A DNA stretch of 42,902 nt. Source: Bacillota bacterium. GTDB taxonomy: Bacteria; Bacillota; Clostridia; Lachnospirales; Lachnospiraceae. The position numbers were made by a program, and so were the translations under genes. A model generated the notes under the pieces. That model saw only the letters and a list, made by a program, of their open reading frames with translations. It was not told where the DNA came from and ran no database searches. Shown piece after piece: positions 18,450-25,533 of this stretch (its first letter is position 1; the number at the start of each line of letters is the position of its first letter). The stretch is taken from contig JAEXGM010000080.1 in the NCBI GenBank assembly GCA_023450835.1, positions 1 through 42,902 of the forward strand, read 5' to 3'.

Positions 18450-18978
18450 GAATAATCTGTATCTTGCCCTTGAGGTTACGGATGACATTCATTACATGGA
18501 AGCTTCTGATGTATATAATTCCTGGGGAGCCGACAGTCTGCAGATATCCTTCGATCCTCTTCGTATGGCCGGATATGGAGCCAATGACAATCATATCAGG
18601 TTCATTGCTTCTTATAATGCAGGAACCGATACCTCCTCCCTGGGAGTAGAGTCCTGGGGACCGATTCAGGGGGCAGCTTTAAGTGATATCAGGTATAAGT
18701 TTACCCGTGATGAAGCAAATAAGAAAACTATCTATGAGATAGCTTTCCCCTGGAAGACCATCCTGACAACCGACAGGCTGCCGGCAAAGGCAAACCTGAC
18801 CGATTTAGGCATTTCTGTTCTTGTAAATGACAATGATGCCAACGGCAGAGAAGGCTGGATTAAGTACATGGACGGTATAGCCACCGGAAAGGACCCGTCG
18901 CAGTTTGGAGATTTAATCCTGACAGATGCCGATAGTTTAGTAAGTTTACGGGTTGTAAAGATGCCTGCCGGATGGTAA
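18430..18978 (+). pseudogene. Frameshifted CBM9-like C-terminal end of the giant GH16 protein
   Basis: In the +1 frame the protein continues as QYVKWDENNLYLALEVTDD, the typical sugar-binding strand pattern of CBM9/DOMON-like domains, and ends at TAA 18978 (about 183 residues). The upstream frame holds the start of the same domain (SLITIDGNIQGGEWEG). Removing one A from the AAAA at 18425-18428 joins them smoothly as SAKQYVKWDE. There is no ribosome binding site for independent translation. It is either a real inactivating mutation of the sugar-binding tail, a phase-variation-like slip, or a sequencing/assembly error. Confidence 0.8.
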
Positions 18979-19020
18979 TTTGCTGTTGCCGGGAAAGAAA
19001 CTGTTCTATCTTTTGCCTTG

Positions 19021-19191
19021 TCACTTTAAGTTTTTGAAATCCATTAGTGTCAGTCCGGTTTCTTTCTTAAAAAGCTTGGTGAAATAGGAGTATTTGTCAT
19101 AACCTACTTTGTCAGAAATCAGATTGATGGACAGGCTGGTGTCAGAAAGCAGTTTCTTGGCAATTTCTAGTGCAAAGATATAATGCAGCAT
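19021..19191 (-). pseudogene. Remnant of an AraC-family regulator (C-terminal helix-turn-helix)
   Basis: On the minus strand, an ATG-started frame of 56 residues reads like the last half of a YesN/AraC DNA-binding domain: IAKKLLSDTSLSINLISDKV, then GYDKYSYFTKLFKKETGLTLMDFKN and a stop. No receiver or sensor part and no first helix-turn-helix is found upstream on that strand, and no good ribosome binding site is present. It is best read as the relic of a deleted regulator gene at the border of the glycan locus. Confidence 0.7.
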
Positions 19192-19200
19192 AAAAGCGGG

Positions 19201-19240
19201 AAAAGAGAAAGTACGACTTTAGGGTGTATTTTCTCTTTTT
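19201..19240 (+). terminator. Possible terminator at the end of the glycan locus
   Basis: AAAAGAGAAAGTA (19201-19213) can pair with TATTTTCTCTTTT, followed by a short T-run ending at 19240. The stem is AT-rich, so it would be weak. It separates the glycan locus from the fluoride island. Confidence 0.4.
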
Positions 19241-19293
19241 CTGACATCACCTGTTGAACCGGATGAAATAGAATTCTTTGTAAAACATTATGA

Positions 19294-19322
19294 TTGATTT
19301 TTGCCGCCGCATATCTTATAAT
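19294..19322 (+). promoter_or_regulatory. Promoter of the first fluoride riboswitch transcript
   Basis: TTGATT (19294-19299) and a perfect TATAAT (19317-19322) are 17 bases apart and stand about 20 bases before the riboswitch. Confidence 0.8.
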
Positions 19323-19340
19323 GAAATAAATACATAGTGT

Positions 19341-19430
19341 CAGGGGAATGAAGTTCTCCCAAAGTCGATAGACTAAACCGCTGAACAAGCTGATGACTTC
19401 TGGTAAAACAGAGTCGTTGGCTTTTTTTAT
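19341..19430 (+). promoter_or_regulatory. Fluoride riboswitch (crcB motif) 1, controlling the DUF190 gene
   Basis: The conserved crcB-motif parts are present: a first hairpin formed by GGGGAATGAAGTTCTCCC, then later AAGCTGATGACTTCTG. The TGAAGT loop can pair with ACTTC to form the pseudoknot. The same GCTGATGACTTCTG strand can instead pair with CAGAGTCGTTGGC, followed by seven T (19422-19428). This gives an intrinsic terminator that fluoride binding would prevent (ON switch). The start of the DUF190 gene is 55 bases on. Confidence 0.9.
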
Positions 19431-19484
19431 TGCAGGTAAAAGCAGCAATGGCTCTTTAGAATAATTGGGAAGGCAGGTAAAAAT

Positions 19485-20117
19485 ATGGGAAAATGTCTGA
19501 TGCGTATCATTATAAACGAGGAACGGAATAATAAAGAAGCGGCCTATGATGATATTATCCGTTACCTATGGCAGAAAGACGTACCTGGAGTAACAGTATT
19601 TAGAAGTGTGGCAAGTCTTGACAATAAGAAGCAGTTACACTATCACGTACTGGAGGATATATATTTCGATGATCTTGCTATTATAATTGAAGCGGTCATG
19701 GAAAGATTGTTAGCGGATAATTTGGTGGAAGATCTGGAAATCCTGGTGGGCAGAGGGCAGATCAGCCTGTATAACGAAAGGGAAGAGGGGGAAGCAGTTA
19801 TGGACCTGATGTACGATGTAAGAGTATACACACGTGAACATGAGATGCTGCTTAAACGCAGTGAATATGAAAAAGTACTGCAAATGCTGGATGAGGCAGG
19901 GGTAAAGTGGGCCACCGTATCCAAAGGAGTTGCCGGTTACGGCAAGGATCATAAATTAAAACGGCAGAGTATTTTTTCTTTAAGCACCAATGAGCCGATT
20001 CTAATTGAATGCCTGACACCCGGGGATATGCTGGAGGAGGTCTTAAAGAAAATCGACGGCATCCTATCCGAAGGAATTATTTGTACCATACCGGCTCAGG
20101 TATATAGAAATAAATAA
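19485..20117 (+). CDS. DUF190 protein with two PII-like repeats, fluoride-responsive
   Basis: The 210-residue protein contains two DUF190 copies: about residues 5-95 (a divergent copy) and about 110-205. The second carries the clear signature VSKGVAGYGKDHKLK ... NEPILIECLT, which matches the single-domain DUF190 protein encoded at 25177. DUF190 proteins have a PII-like ferredoxin fold and are often encoded next to crcB, but their role is unknown. Possible roles include regulation of the channel or binding of a metabolite. It sits alone behind fluoride riboswitch 1, and a second riboswitch follows 9 bases after its stop, so the downstream genes have their own control. AAGGCAGG precedes the chosen ATG; an in-frame ATG six codons later is possible. 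Confidence 0.85.
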   Translation: MGKCLMRIIINEERNNKEAAYDDIIRYLWQKDVPGVTVFRSVASLDNKKQLHYHVLEDIYFDDLAIIIEAVMERLLADNLVEDLEILVGRGQISLYNEREEGEAVMDLMYDVRVYTREHEMLLKRSEYEKVLQMLDEAGVKWATVSKGVAGYGKDHKLKRQSIFSLSTNEPILIECLTPGDMLEEVLKKIDGILSEGIICTIPAQVYRNK

Positions 20118-20126
20118 TAGAAAGCA

Positions 20127-20209
20127 ACAGGGAATGAGGTTTCCCTTGGCTATGCCGAAATGCTGAAAAGCTGATGACTTCTGTTTTTAAAACAGAAGTC
20201 ATTTTTTTT
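20127..20209 (+). promoter_or_regulatory. Fluoride riboswitch (crcB motif) 2, controlling the MutS-like pair
   Basis: The first hairpin is formed by AGGGAATGAGGTTTCCCT, followed by a small CGAAATGCTGAAAAGCTGATG region and ACTTCTG. The terminator is clear: ATGACTTCTGTTTT (20174-20187) pairs with AAAACAGAAGTCAT (20189-20202) and a T-run goes to 20209. The ATG-start MutS-like gene begins 28 bases later. A weak promoter (TTGTAC-16-TATAGA near 20090) may lie inside the end of the DUF190 gene. Otherwise this is a second gate in a transcript started upstream. Confidence 0.9.
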
Positions 20210-20236
20210 AAAACTGGGAAAAAGGAGGATATTGTA

Positions 20237-21811
20237 ATGAAATATGAAAGTATTTTATATCCGAAAATAATAGCAAACAGGCAGGAAATTACGGAAATAC
20301 CGGACTTTTTCGGTGACTTGAAGCTTGACAAAGTTGTGGATGCCATAACGGCCGGAGTGAAAGAATTTGACTTAAAGCCGTTGTTCTTTACTGCTTTGCA
20401 TAGGGAGGATGAAATCTTATACCGGCAGGAGGTCATGAAGGAATTTGAAAACAGGGCTGTATTGGGAAGTATCAAAAGATTTGCAAAAAATATCAATATG
20501 GTTCTGACAATGCTGCAGGCAATCAGCAAGAATCTGTCGGAGCCAGGCAGTTACAGCAATAACTATCTGGAAAAAGGCAGGTTTTTAGATTCAGTAAATA
20601 ACTATTGCGCTGCAATTCATAATCTCATACAGGATTTGGACAGTGCGAAGTTAGCTTCACGGGGGCTTTCGGCGTTTCAGGAATATATAAAGGGATATGC
20701 GGAGTCGGACATCTTCCTTTCCTTGCAGAGGGAAACCGGCAGTTTAAAAGAGGCCTTATCCACCGTGCATTATTGTATGCTGATTCGGAGCGGCTGTATA
20801 AAAGTCCGTAAATACGATGATGAGATTGATTATACACCTGAAATTGAAGACATTTTTCAGAAGTTCCGGCAAGGGGCAGTGAAAGATTACAGGCAGAAAG
20901 TATCCGAAGAACCTTATGCCGGGCATGTAGAAGCGGCAGTATTGAATCTGGTGTCTAAATTATATCCCGATATCTTTTCGGACTTAAATAGGTTTTGCGT
21001 AAAGAATATGGGCTTTATTGACCGGGCAATTTCTTCCTTTGCAAGGGATGTACAGTTTTATATTGCCTGTATAGATTATATGGAGAAATTTAAAGAACGA
21101 AATCTTAAGTTTTGTTATCCTCGTATCAATACCGCCGGTAAAAGGATATACGATAACGAAGGCTTTGACCTGGCGCTGGCGGACAGTCTGATAGAGCAGA
21201 ATAAACCCGTGGTATGTAATGATTTTTATTTGGAAGAGCAGGAGAGAATCATCGTTGTGACAGGTCCGAACCAGGGAGGTAAGACCACCTTTGCCAGAGT
21301 ATTCGGGCAACTGCATCATTTTGCCAGTCTGGGCTGTCCTGTTGCGGGAAGAGAGGCATGTTTATTTATGGCAGACAGGATTTTTACCCACTTTGAGCGG
21401 GAAGAGAATATTCAAAACCACAGCGGCAAGCTGCAGGATGACCTGATTCGAATACATGACATTCTAAATTACGCTACAAAGGACAGCATTATTATTATGA
21501 ATGAAATACTCTCTTCCACAGCATTAAAGGATGCGGTTTCCATAGGAAAGAAACTTATGGACCAGATTATCCGGTTGGATTCTTTGTGTGTGTTCGTGAC
21601 TTTTCTGGATGAACTTGCTTCTTATGGAGAAACGATTGTAAGTATGGTCAGTACCATAGAGCCGGAAGTTCCGGTGCAAAGGACCTATAAAATCATCAGA
21701 GGTCCCGCGGATGGTATTGCATATGCCATCCACATAGCGCAAAAATACCGGCTTACCTATAATTGTCTGAAGGAGAGGATTAAAGATGAAAGTGCATCTG
21801 ATGTATTGTGA
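20237..21811 (+). CDS. MutS-like ATPase 1 (MutS_V domain protein), fluoride-responsive
   Basis: The 524-residue protein has no mismatch-recognition domain. Its C-terminal third is a MutS-type ATPase: Walker A TGPNQGGKTTFARVF at about residues 340-354, a QDDLIRIHDIL stretch, a Walker B region IIIMNEILSSTA at about 418-429 and a VFVTFLDELA segment. The Walker B reads NE where MutS proteins have DE. The N-terminal part is helical with a HREDEILYRQEVMKEFE segment also seen in its neighbour. The start at 20237 is chosen because AAAGGAGG lies just before it; the frame is open back to 20174, but that is inside the riboswitch terminator. It overlaps the next gene by 26 bases. MutS-like genes are known companions of fluoride riboswitches; their function in fluoride stress is not known. 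Confidence 0.88.
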   Translation: MKYESILYPKIIANRQEITEIPDFFGDLKLDKVVDAITAGVKEFDLKPLFFTALHREDEILYRQEVMKEFENRAVLGSIKRFAKNINMVLTMLQAISKNLSEPGSYSNNYLEKGRFLDSVNNYCAAIHNLIQDLDSAKLASRGLSAFQEYIKGYAESDIFLSLQRETGSLKEALSTVHYCMLIRSGCIKVRKYDDEIDYTPEIEDIFQKFRQGAVKDYRQKVSEEPYAGHVEAAVLNLVSKLYPDIFSDLNRFCVKNMGFIDRAISSFARDVQFYIACIDYMEKFKERNLKFCYPRINTAGKRIYDNEGFDLALADSLIEQNKPVVCNDFYLEEQERIIVVTGPNQGGKTTFARVFGQLHHFASLGCPVAGREACLFMADRIFTHFEREENIQNHSGKLQDDLIRIHDILNYATKDSIIIMNEILSSTALKDAVSIGKKLMDQIIRLDSLCVFVTFLDELASYGETIVSMVSTIEPEVPVQRTYKIIRGPADGIAYAIHIAQKYRLTYNCLKERIKDESASDVL

Positions 21812-23273
21812 CAGTGACTTTGAGAAGGATTTAAAAATAACGCCTCATCAGCTGATACTGATACAGGACTTGGAACTGGATAGACTGTTTGGTGCAATGG
21901 CAAAGGATGATAAGATTATATTGGAGGTAGTAAGGAAGGCAGTTTTAAATAGTCTTGAGAAGAAGGAAGAAATCCTGTACCGCCAGGATATCTTAAAGGA
22001 TTGTATCAGGAATCCTGCTGTTATAAGAAAGCTATATACTATTGCTGCCACAGCTCTTGAAAGGAAAAAGAAAACCTGGTGGAGTGTTTCCAGTATGTAT
22101 CTGTCCTCCATACTAAGCGGTTCGGTTGAACTGCTGCAGATTTTTGCAGAAATGCTGCGGGAAATACGGGACATTGCCGGGGAGCAGGAGGGGAAGTTCC
22201 AGTCAAAAGGGTTTACAGCACTGTTCTCCATGATGAAAGAAGAATTAAATGATGACTATATGTCTGTTATGGAAAAGTATTTGGAAGAGTTAAGATTTCA
22301 AGAAGGAATTTTGATCAGTGCCAGACTTGGAAATTACAACCAAGGTGTACAGTATGTGCTTCGCAGTGAAAAGAATACAAAGCACCGCTGGCTGAAATGG
22401 AGCTTTGCGCCAAGTTACACTATTGCTCCAAGGGATGACAGTGCAAGTACGGACTTATCCAAAAGGCAGGACAGGGCAATCAATCTTACGACAAGCGCCC
22501 TTGCTCAGTCCGCAGATCATGTCCTTAGTTTTTTTATGATGTTACAGGCGGAACTGGCTTTTTATGTAGGATGCCTTAATCTCTACGAACAGTTATCCGG
22601 TAAAGGAGAGCCTGTGGTTTTTCCTGTGGCCTATGACTGCCATGACCGAAGGTTTTCCGTTAAGGGCTTATATGATGTGAGCCTTTCACTGGCTTTAAAA
22701 GAGAGGGTCGTGGGGAATCATATTCATGGAGACGGGAAAGGGCTTGTCATTATCACAGGAGCAAACCAGGGAGGCAAATCAACTTTTTTACGAAGTGCAG
22801 GGCAGGCACAGTTAATGATGCAATGCGGTATGTTTGTTCCGGCAGAAGATTTTGGGGCCAATATTTGCACAGGAGTATTTACCCATTTTAAGAAAGAAGA
22901 GGATTCCGGGATGAAAAGCGGTAAATTAGATGAAGAACTTGCAAGAATGAACGATATTGTAAACGAGCTCAGGCCCAATAATTTTATTCTCTTCAATGAG
23001 TCCTTTGCCTCTACAAATGAAAAAGAGGGGTCTGAAATCGGGCGCCAGATTGTCCGCGCCCTTCTTGAGAAGCAGATTAAGGTATTCTTTGTAAGCCATC
23101 TTTATGACTTCTCCCATGGCTTTTATGAGCAGAGAACTGATAATATACTTTTCCTTCGGGCGCAAAGATATTCCGATGGAAACCGGACTTTCTGTCTTGA
23201 TGAGGGAGAACCACTGCCGACCAGCTATGGGGAAGATATTTATAATAAGATTTTCGACAGGGCGAATACATGA
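21786..23273 (+). CDS. MutS-like ATPase 2 (MutS_V domain protein), fluoride-responsive
   Basis: The 495-residue paralogue of the preceding gene shares the KKEEILYRQDILKDCI segment near residue 60, Walker A ITGANQGGKSTFLRSAGQAQ at about 322, the KSGKLDEELARMNDIV segment, Walker B NNFILFNESFASTN at about 396-409 (again NE instead of DE), and an FFVSHLYDF end. It lacks mismatch-binding and clamp signatures. The start overlaps the upstream gene and has GAAGGAGAGG before it, so the two are translationally coupled and may form a heterodimer, as MutS ATPase domains work as composite dimers. Function unknown. Confidence 0.88.
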   Translation: MKVHLMYCDSDFEKDLKITPHQLILIQDLELDRLFGAMAKDDKIILEVVRKAVLNSLEKKEEILYRQDILKDCIRNPAVIRKLYTIAATALERKKKTWWSVSSMYLSSILSGSVELLQIFAEMLREIRDIAGEQEGKFQSKGFTALFSMMKEELNDDYMSVMEKYLEELRFQEGILISARLGNYNQGVQYVLRSEKNTKHRWLKWSFAPSYTIAPRDDSASTDLSKRQDRAINLTTSALAQSADHVLSFFMMLQAELAFYVGCLNLYEQLSGKGEPVVFPVAYDCHDRRFSVKGLYDVSLSLALKERVVGNHIHGDGKGLVIITGANQGGKSTFLRSAGQAQLMMQCGMFVPAEDFGANICTGVFTHFKKEEDSGMKSGKLDEELARMNDIVNELRPNNFILFNESFASTNEKEGSEIGRQIVRALLEKQIKVFFVSHLYDFSHGFYEQRTDNILFLRAQRYSDGNRTFCLDEGEPLPTSYGEDIYNKIFDRANT

Positions 23274-23329
23274 AAATGGTTGGTAGAATTTTACAAGAAA
23301 GAAGGGATGTTTTTCCACTAAAGTGACTG

Positions 23330-23358
23330 TTGATTCTTATCTTCAATAGTGATAAAAT
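23330..23358 (+). promoter_or_regulatory. Promoter of the riboswitch-enolase transcript
   Basis: TTGATT (23330-23335) and TAAAAT (23353-23358) are 17 bases apart and stand just before riboswitch 3. The -35 hexamer is identical to that of the DUF190 promoter. Confidence 0.75.
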
Positions 23359-23363
23359 GGTAA

Positions 23364-23453
23364 CAAGGGATGAAGCTCCCTTTGGAATAATCCAAAACTG
23401 CTGTATAGGCTGATAGCTTCTACGAATAATCGTAGAGCTGTCAGCCTTTTTTT
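23364..23453 (+). promoter_or_regulatory. Fluoride riboswitch (crcB motif) 3, controlling enolase
   Basis: AAGGGATGAAGCTCCCTT forms the first hairpin; TTGGAATAATCCAA forms a small extra hairpin; GGCTGATAGCTTC carries the conserved 3' strand, and AGCTTC can pair with GAAGCT in the first loop. The alternative terminator pairs GGCTGATAGCTTCTACG (23408-23424) with CGTAGAGCTGTCAGCC, followed by seven T (23447-23453). Enolase starts 35 bases on. Confidence 0.9.
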
Positions 23454-23488
23454 ATTCCATTATATTAAATGTCAAAGGAGATGGACAA

Positions 23489-24775
23489 ATGTCAAAGATC
23501 AGTTTAGTAAGAGCAAGAGAAATACTGGATTCCCGCGGGAATCCTACAGTTGAAGTTGATGTTGAACTTGACAATGGCATCACAGGAAGAGCCGCCGTAC
23601 CTTCCGGAGCTTCAACAGGTACGAGGGAAGCCATGGAGCTCCGGGACAACGATAAAAGCAGGTTCCACGGAAAAGGTGTAAAAAGTGTCGTAGATAATAT
23701 AACTAACATCATTACACCCGAAATACTGGGCCTTAATGTGCTGGAGCAGAGAAAACTCGACCATCTGCTAATTTCACTGGATGGCACGAAGAATAAATCA
23801 CGGCTTGGAGCAAATGCAATTCTGGGCGTTTCCCTGGCAGCGGCAAGAGCAGCTTCCAACTGCTTGAACATTCCTCTATTTAGGTATATCGGCGGTTCCA
23901 ATTCCTGTGAATTGCCGGTTCCTATGATGAATATATTAAATGGAGGAAAACATGCCGATAACACGGTGGATGTACAGGAATTCATGATTATGCCTGTTGG
24001 CGCAGACAGTTTTGCAGCCGCGCTGAGAATGTGTGCAGAAGTCTACCAGACCTTAAAAACGGTTATTAAAGGCAGAGGACTTAATACGGCTGTAGGGGAT
24101 GAAGGTGGCTTCGCACCTGATCTTGTTACGAACGAAGAAGCACTGAAACTGATTGTGGAGGCCATTGAAAAGACCGGCTACAGGCCCGGTGAAGATATCT
24201 CTATAGCCATAGACCCTGCCGCTTCTGAATTTTATATTGACGGAAAGTATGTATTCCAGGGGGAAAAAGTGAGCCGCAGCAGTGAAGAGATGATATCCCT
24301 CTATTCGGACTGGATTAACAAATACCCCATTGTTTCCCTGGAAGACGGCCTCTCGGAAGATGATTGGGAGGGATGGGCTTCTTTAACAGCAAAGCTTGGT
24401 AAAAAAGTACAGTTGGTAGGAGATGATATTTTCGTAACAAATCCGGAGATTTTACAGGAAGGTATCAATCGGAATATTGCAAATTCCATTCTGATAAAGC
24501 TGAATCAGATCGGTACACTTACCGAGACCCTTGATACAATCCAGATGGCGCAGAAGGCCGGTTATACCACAGTTATTTCCCACCGTTCCGGAGAAACGGA
24601 AGATACTACCATGGCAGATGTGGCAGTTGCGGTAAATGCCGGGCAGATTAAAAGTGGTGCTCCCTGCAGAACGGAAAGAATAATGAAGTATAACCAGCTG
24701 CTGCGGATAGAAGAACTCTTAGGAAACAGCGCTGTGTTTAAAGGAAAGACCGTTTTTTATAGCACAAAGAAGTAA
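23489..24775 (+). CDS. eno: Phosphopyruvate hydratase (enolase), fluoride-inducible copy
   Basis: Enolase converts 2-phosphoglycerate to phosphoenolpyruvate in glycolysis. The 428-residue length is normal. Key family motifs are present: ILDSRGNPTVEV, GASTG, the HADN histidine, QEFMIMPVGA, GDEGGFAP, the Mg2+ ligand region SLEDGLSEDDW and GDD, the catalytic lysine in LIKLNQIGTLTET, and SHRSGETED. The C-terminal loop reads GAPCRTERIMKYNQLLRIEE, a variant form. Fluoride with phosphate and Mg2+ is a known tight inhibitor of enolase, so an extra copy controlled by a fluoride riboswitch would restore glycolytic flux under stress. Whether this copy is more fluoride-tolerant, or is the only enolase, cannot be told here. 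AAAGGAG precedes the ATG. Confidence 0.97.
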   Translation: MSKISLVRAREILDSRGNPTVEVDVELDNGITGRAAVPSGASTGTREAMELRDNDKSRFHGKGVKSVVDNITNIITPEILGLNVLEQRKLDHLLISLDGTKNKSRLGANAILGVSLAAARAASNCLNIPLFRYIGGSNSCELPVPMMNILNGGKHADNTVDVQEFMIMPVGADSFAAALRMCAEVYQTLKTVIKGRGLNTAVGDEGGFAPDLVTNEEALKLIVEAIEKTGYRPGEDISIAIDPAASEFYIDGKYVFQGEKVSRSSEEMISLYSDWINKYPIVSLEDGLSEDDWEGWASLTAKLGKKVQLVGDDIFVTNPEILQEGINRNIANSILIKLNQIGTLTETLDTIQMAQKAGYTTVISHRSGETEDTTMADVAVAVNAGQIKSGAPCRTERIMKYNQLLRIEELLGNSAVFKGKTVFYSTKK

Positions 24776-24780
24776 CAGAC

Positions 24781-24832
24781 AGGGCATAGCCTTCACTTTA
24801 TAGTGGAGGCTAAGCCCTGGAGGCAGGCCTCC
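24781..24832 (+). terminator. Hairpin pair after enolase, possible terminator
   Basis: AGGGCATAGCCTTCAC pairs with GTGGAGGCTAAGCCCT (24803-24818), and GGAGGCAGGCCTCC (24819-24832) forms a second small hairpin. No T-run follows, so termination is uncertain. Confidence 0.5.
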
Positions 24833-24868
24833 TGTAAATAATGATGTATGCCCATTGGGAAGTTTACT

Positions 24869-24956
24869 GCCGTATGCCTGAAAACATCGTCTCATGTATT
24901 GGGTTACGACGAAGATATGTCTGCGTCGTTACGTTGTCGTTTACCGGGCATGCGGC
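24869..24956 (+). repeat. Nested inverted repeat of unknown role
   Basis: GCCGTATGCC (24869-24878) pairs with GGGCATGCGGC (24946-24956). Inside, ACGACG pairs with CGTCGT around 24906-24929. A related GTATGCCC lies at 24846. It could be a small structured RNA or a relic of a mobile element. Confidence 0.4.
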
Positions 24957-24995
24957 TACATATTGAAATAAGAGGAGAAGAAAGCGGTGGCATAG

Positions 24996-25145
24996 ATGGC
25001 AATTAAAAAAGACTGCAAGGATTGTTTGTATAGAAAAGGAAGAAAATGTTTTCTAAAGGAATGTTTTTTAGAAGAGGAGTTCAGGCAGGAAAAGATAAAC
25101 AGCCTGAAAGCAGTCTGCAAGCAGATGAAAAGTAAAAAGCTATAA
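24996..25145 (+). CDS. Small Cys-rich protein (49 aa), unknown function
   Basis: The frame from ATG 24996 to TAA 25145 encodes a basic protein with four spaced cysteines in the first half (DCKDCLYRKGRKCFLKECF) and a fifth in AVCKQMKSKKL. The CxxC and CxxxxC-like spacing suggests metal binding. AGAGGAG is present but about 16 bases upstream, farther than ideal, so the start is uncertain. It lies between enolase and the convergent crcB operon and ends in a shared terminator. Coding is supported by the regular Cys/Lys/Glu composition rather than by recognised homology. Confidence 0.5.
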   Translation: MAIKKDCKDCLYRKGRKCFLKECFLEEEFRQEKINSLKAVCKQMKSKKL

Positions 25146-25168
25146 CCACAAGTGCAGTTATAGCTTTT
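25135..25168. terminator. Bidirectional terminator
   Basis: AAAAAGCTATAAC pairs with GTTATAGCTTTT across a loop of ten bases. A and T runs flank both sides, so it can end transcription of the small Cys-rich ORF (plus) and of the crcB operon (minus). Confidence 0.8.
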
Positions 25169-25176
25169 GGAGTAAT

Positions 25177-25515
25177 CTATTGATTGTCTCTGCCATATTT
25201 AAGTACATTAACGTCTGTTACCATCATCATTCCTTCATTGACCATTTCCTCAATAATGGGAATTGCTTTTTGTATCTGGTCGGTTGTGTCGATTGCTTCA
25301 ATAACAATCGGCAGGCTTGAACTCAATTCAAGAATGCGGGTGGTATGGATGGCCTTGCCTTTTCCATAGCCTTCTATGCCCCTTGTTACGGTGACACCGG
25401 CTATCCCTAATTCCTTTAACTTAAAGACTACGGCATTGTAAAGGTTGTGGCCCTTTAGTTTTGAATCTTCACTCACATAGATTTTTAGTATCTGGCATTT
25501 GTCTCCCGGCTTCAT
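25177..25515 (-). CDS. DUF190 protein (PII-like), last gene of the crcB operon
   Basis: The 112-residue single-domain DUF190 protein carries the full family pattern: ILKIYVSEDSKLKGHNLYNA, TVTRGIEGYGKGKAIHTTRI and LSSSLPIVIEAIDT. It is a PII-like fold protein commonly encoded beside CrcB channels; it may act as a trimeric regulator, but its ligand is unknown. It follows the second crcB gene after 18 bases with AAGGAGG before the ATG. It resembles the second half of the double-domain DUF190 protein at 19485. Confidence 0.93.
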   Translation of the reverse strand: MKPGDKCQILKIYVSEDSKLKGHNLYNAVVFKLKELGIAGVTVTRGIEGYGKGKAIHTTRILELSSSLPIVIEAIDTTDQIQKAIPIIEEMVNEGMMMVTDVNVLKYGRDNQ

Positions 25516-25533
25516 CTTATTCCTCCTTTTAAA

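Noticed and set aside
18412..18978. The 188-codon frame as an independent gene
   Set aside because: No ribosome binding site precedes its ATG, and its first residues make sense only as a continuation of the CBM9-like domain of the upstream frame.
19167..19448. 93-codon minus-strand open frame
   Set aside because: It overlaps the first fluoride riboswitch and its promoter on the other strand; hydrophobic composition comes from AT-rich sequence.
20174..20236. Upstream in-frame ATG for the first MutS-like gene
   Set aside because: It lies inside the riboswitch terminator and has no ribosome binding site; AAAGGAGG stands directly before the ATG at 20237.
20237..23273. Annotation of the MutS-like genes as DNA mismatch repair MutS or MutS2
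   Set aside because: Both lack the mismatch-recognition and connector domains, MutS2 lacks support because no Smr domain is present, and both are far shorter than MutS (about 850 residues).
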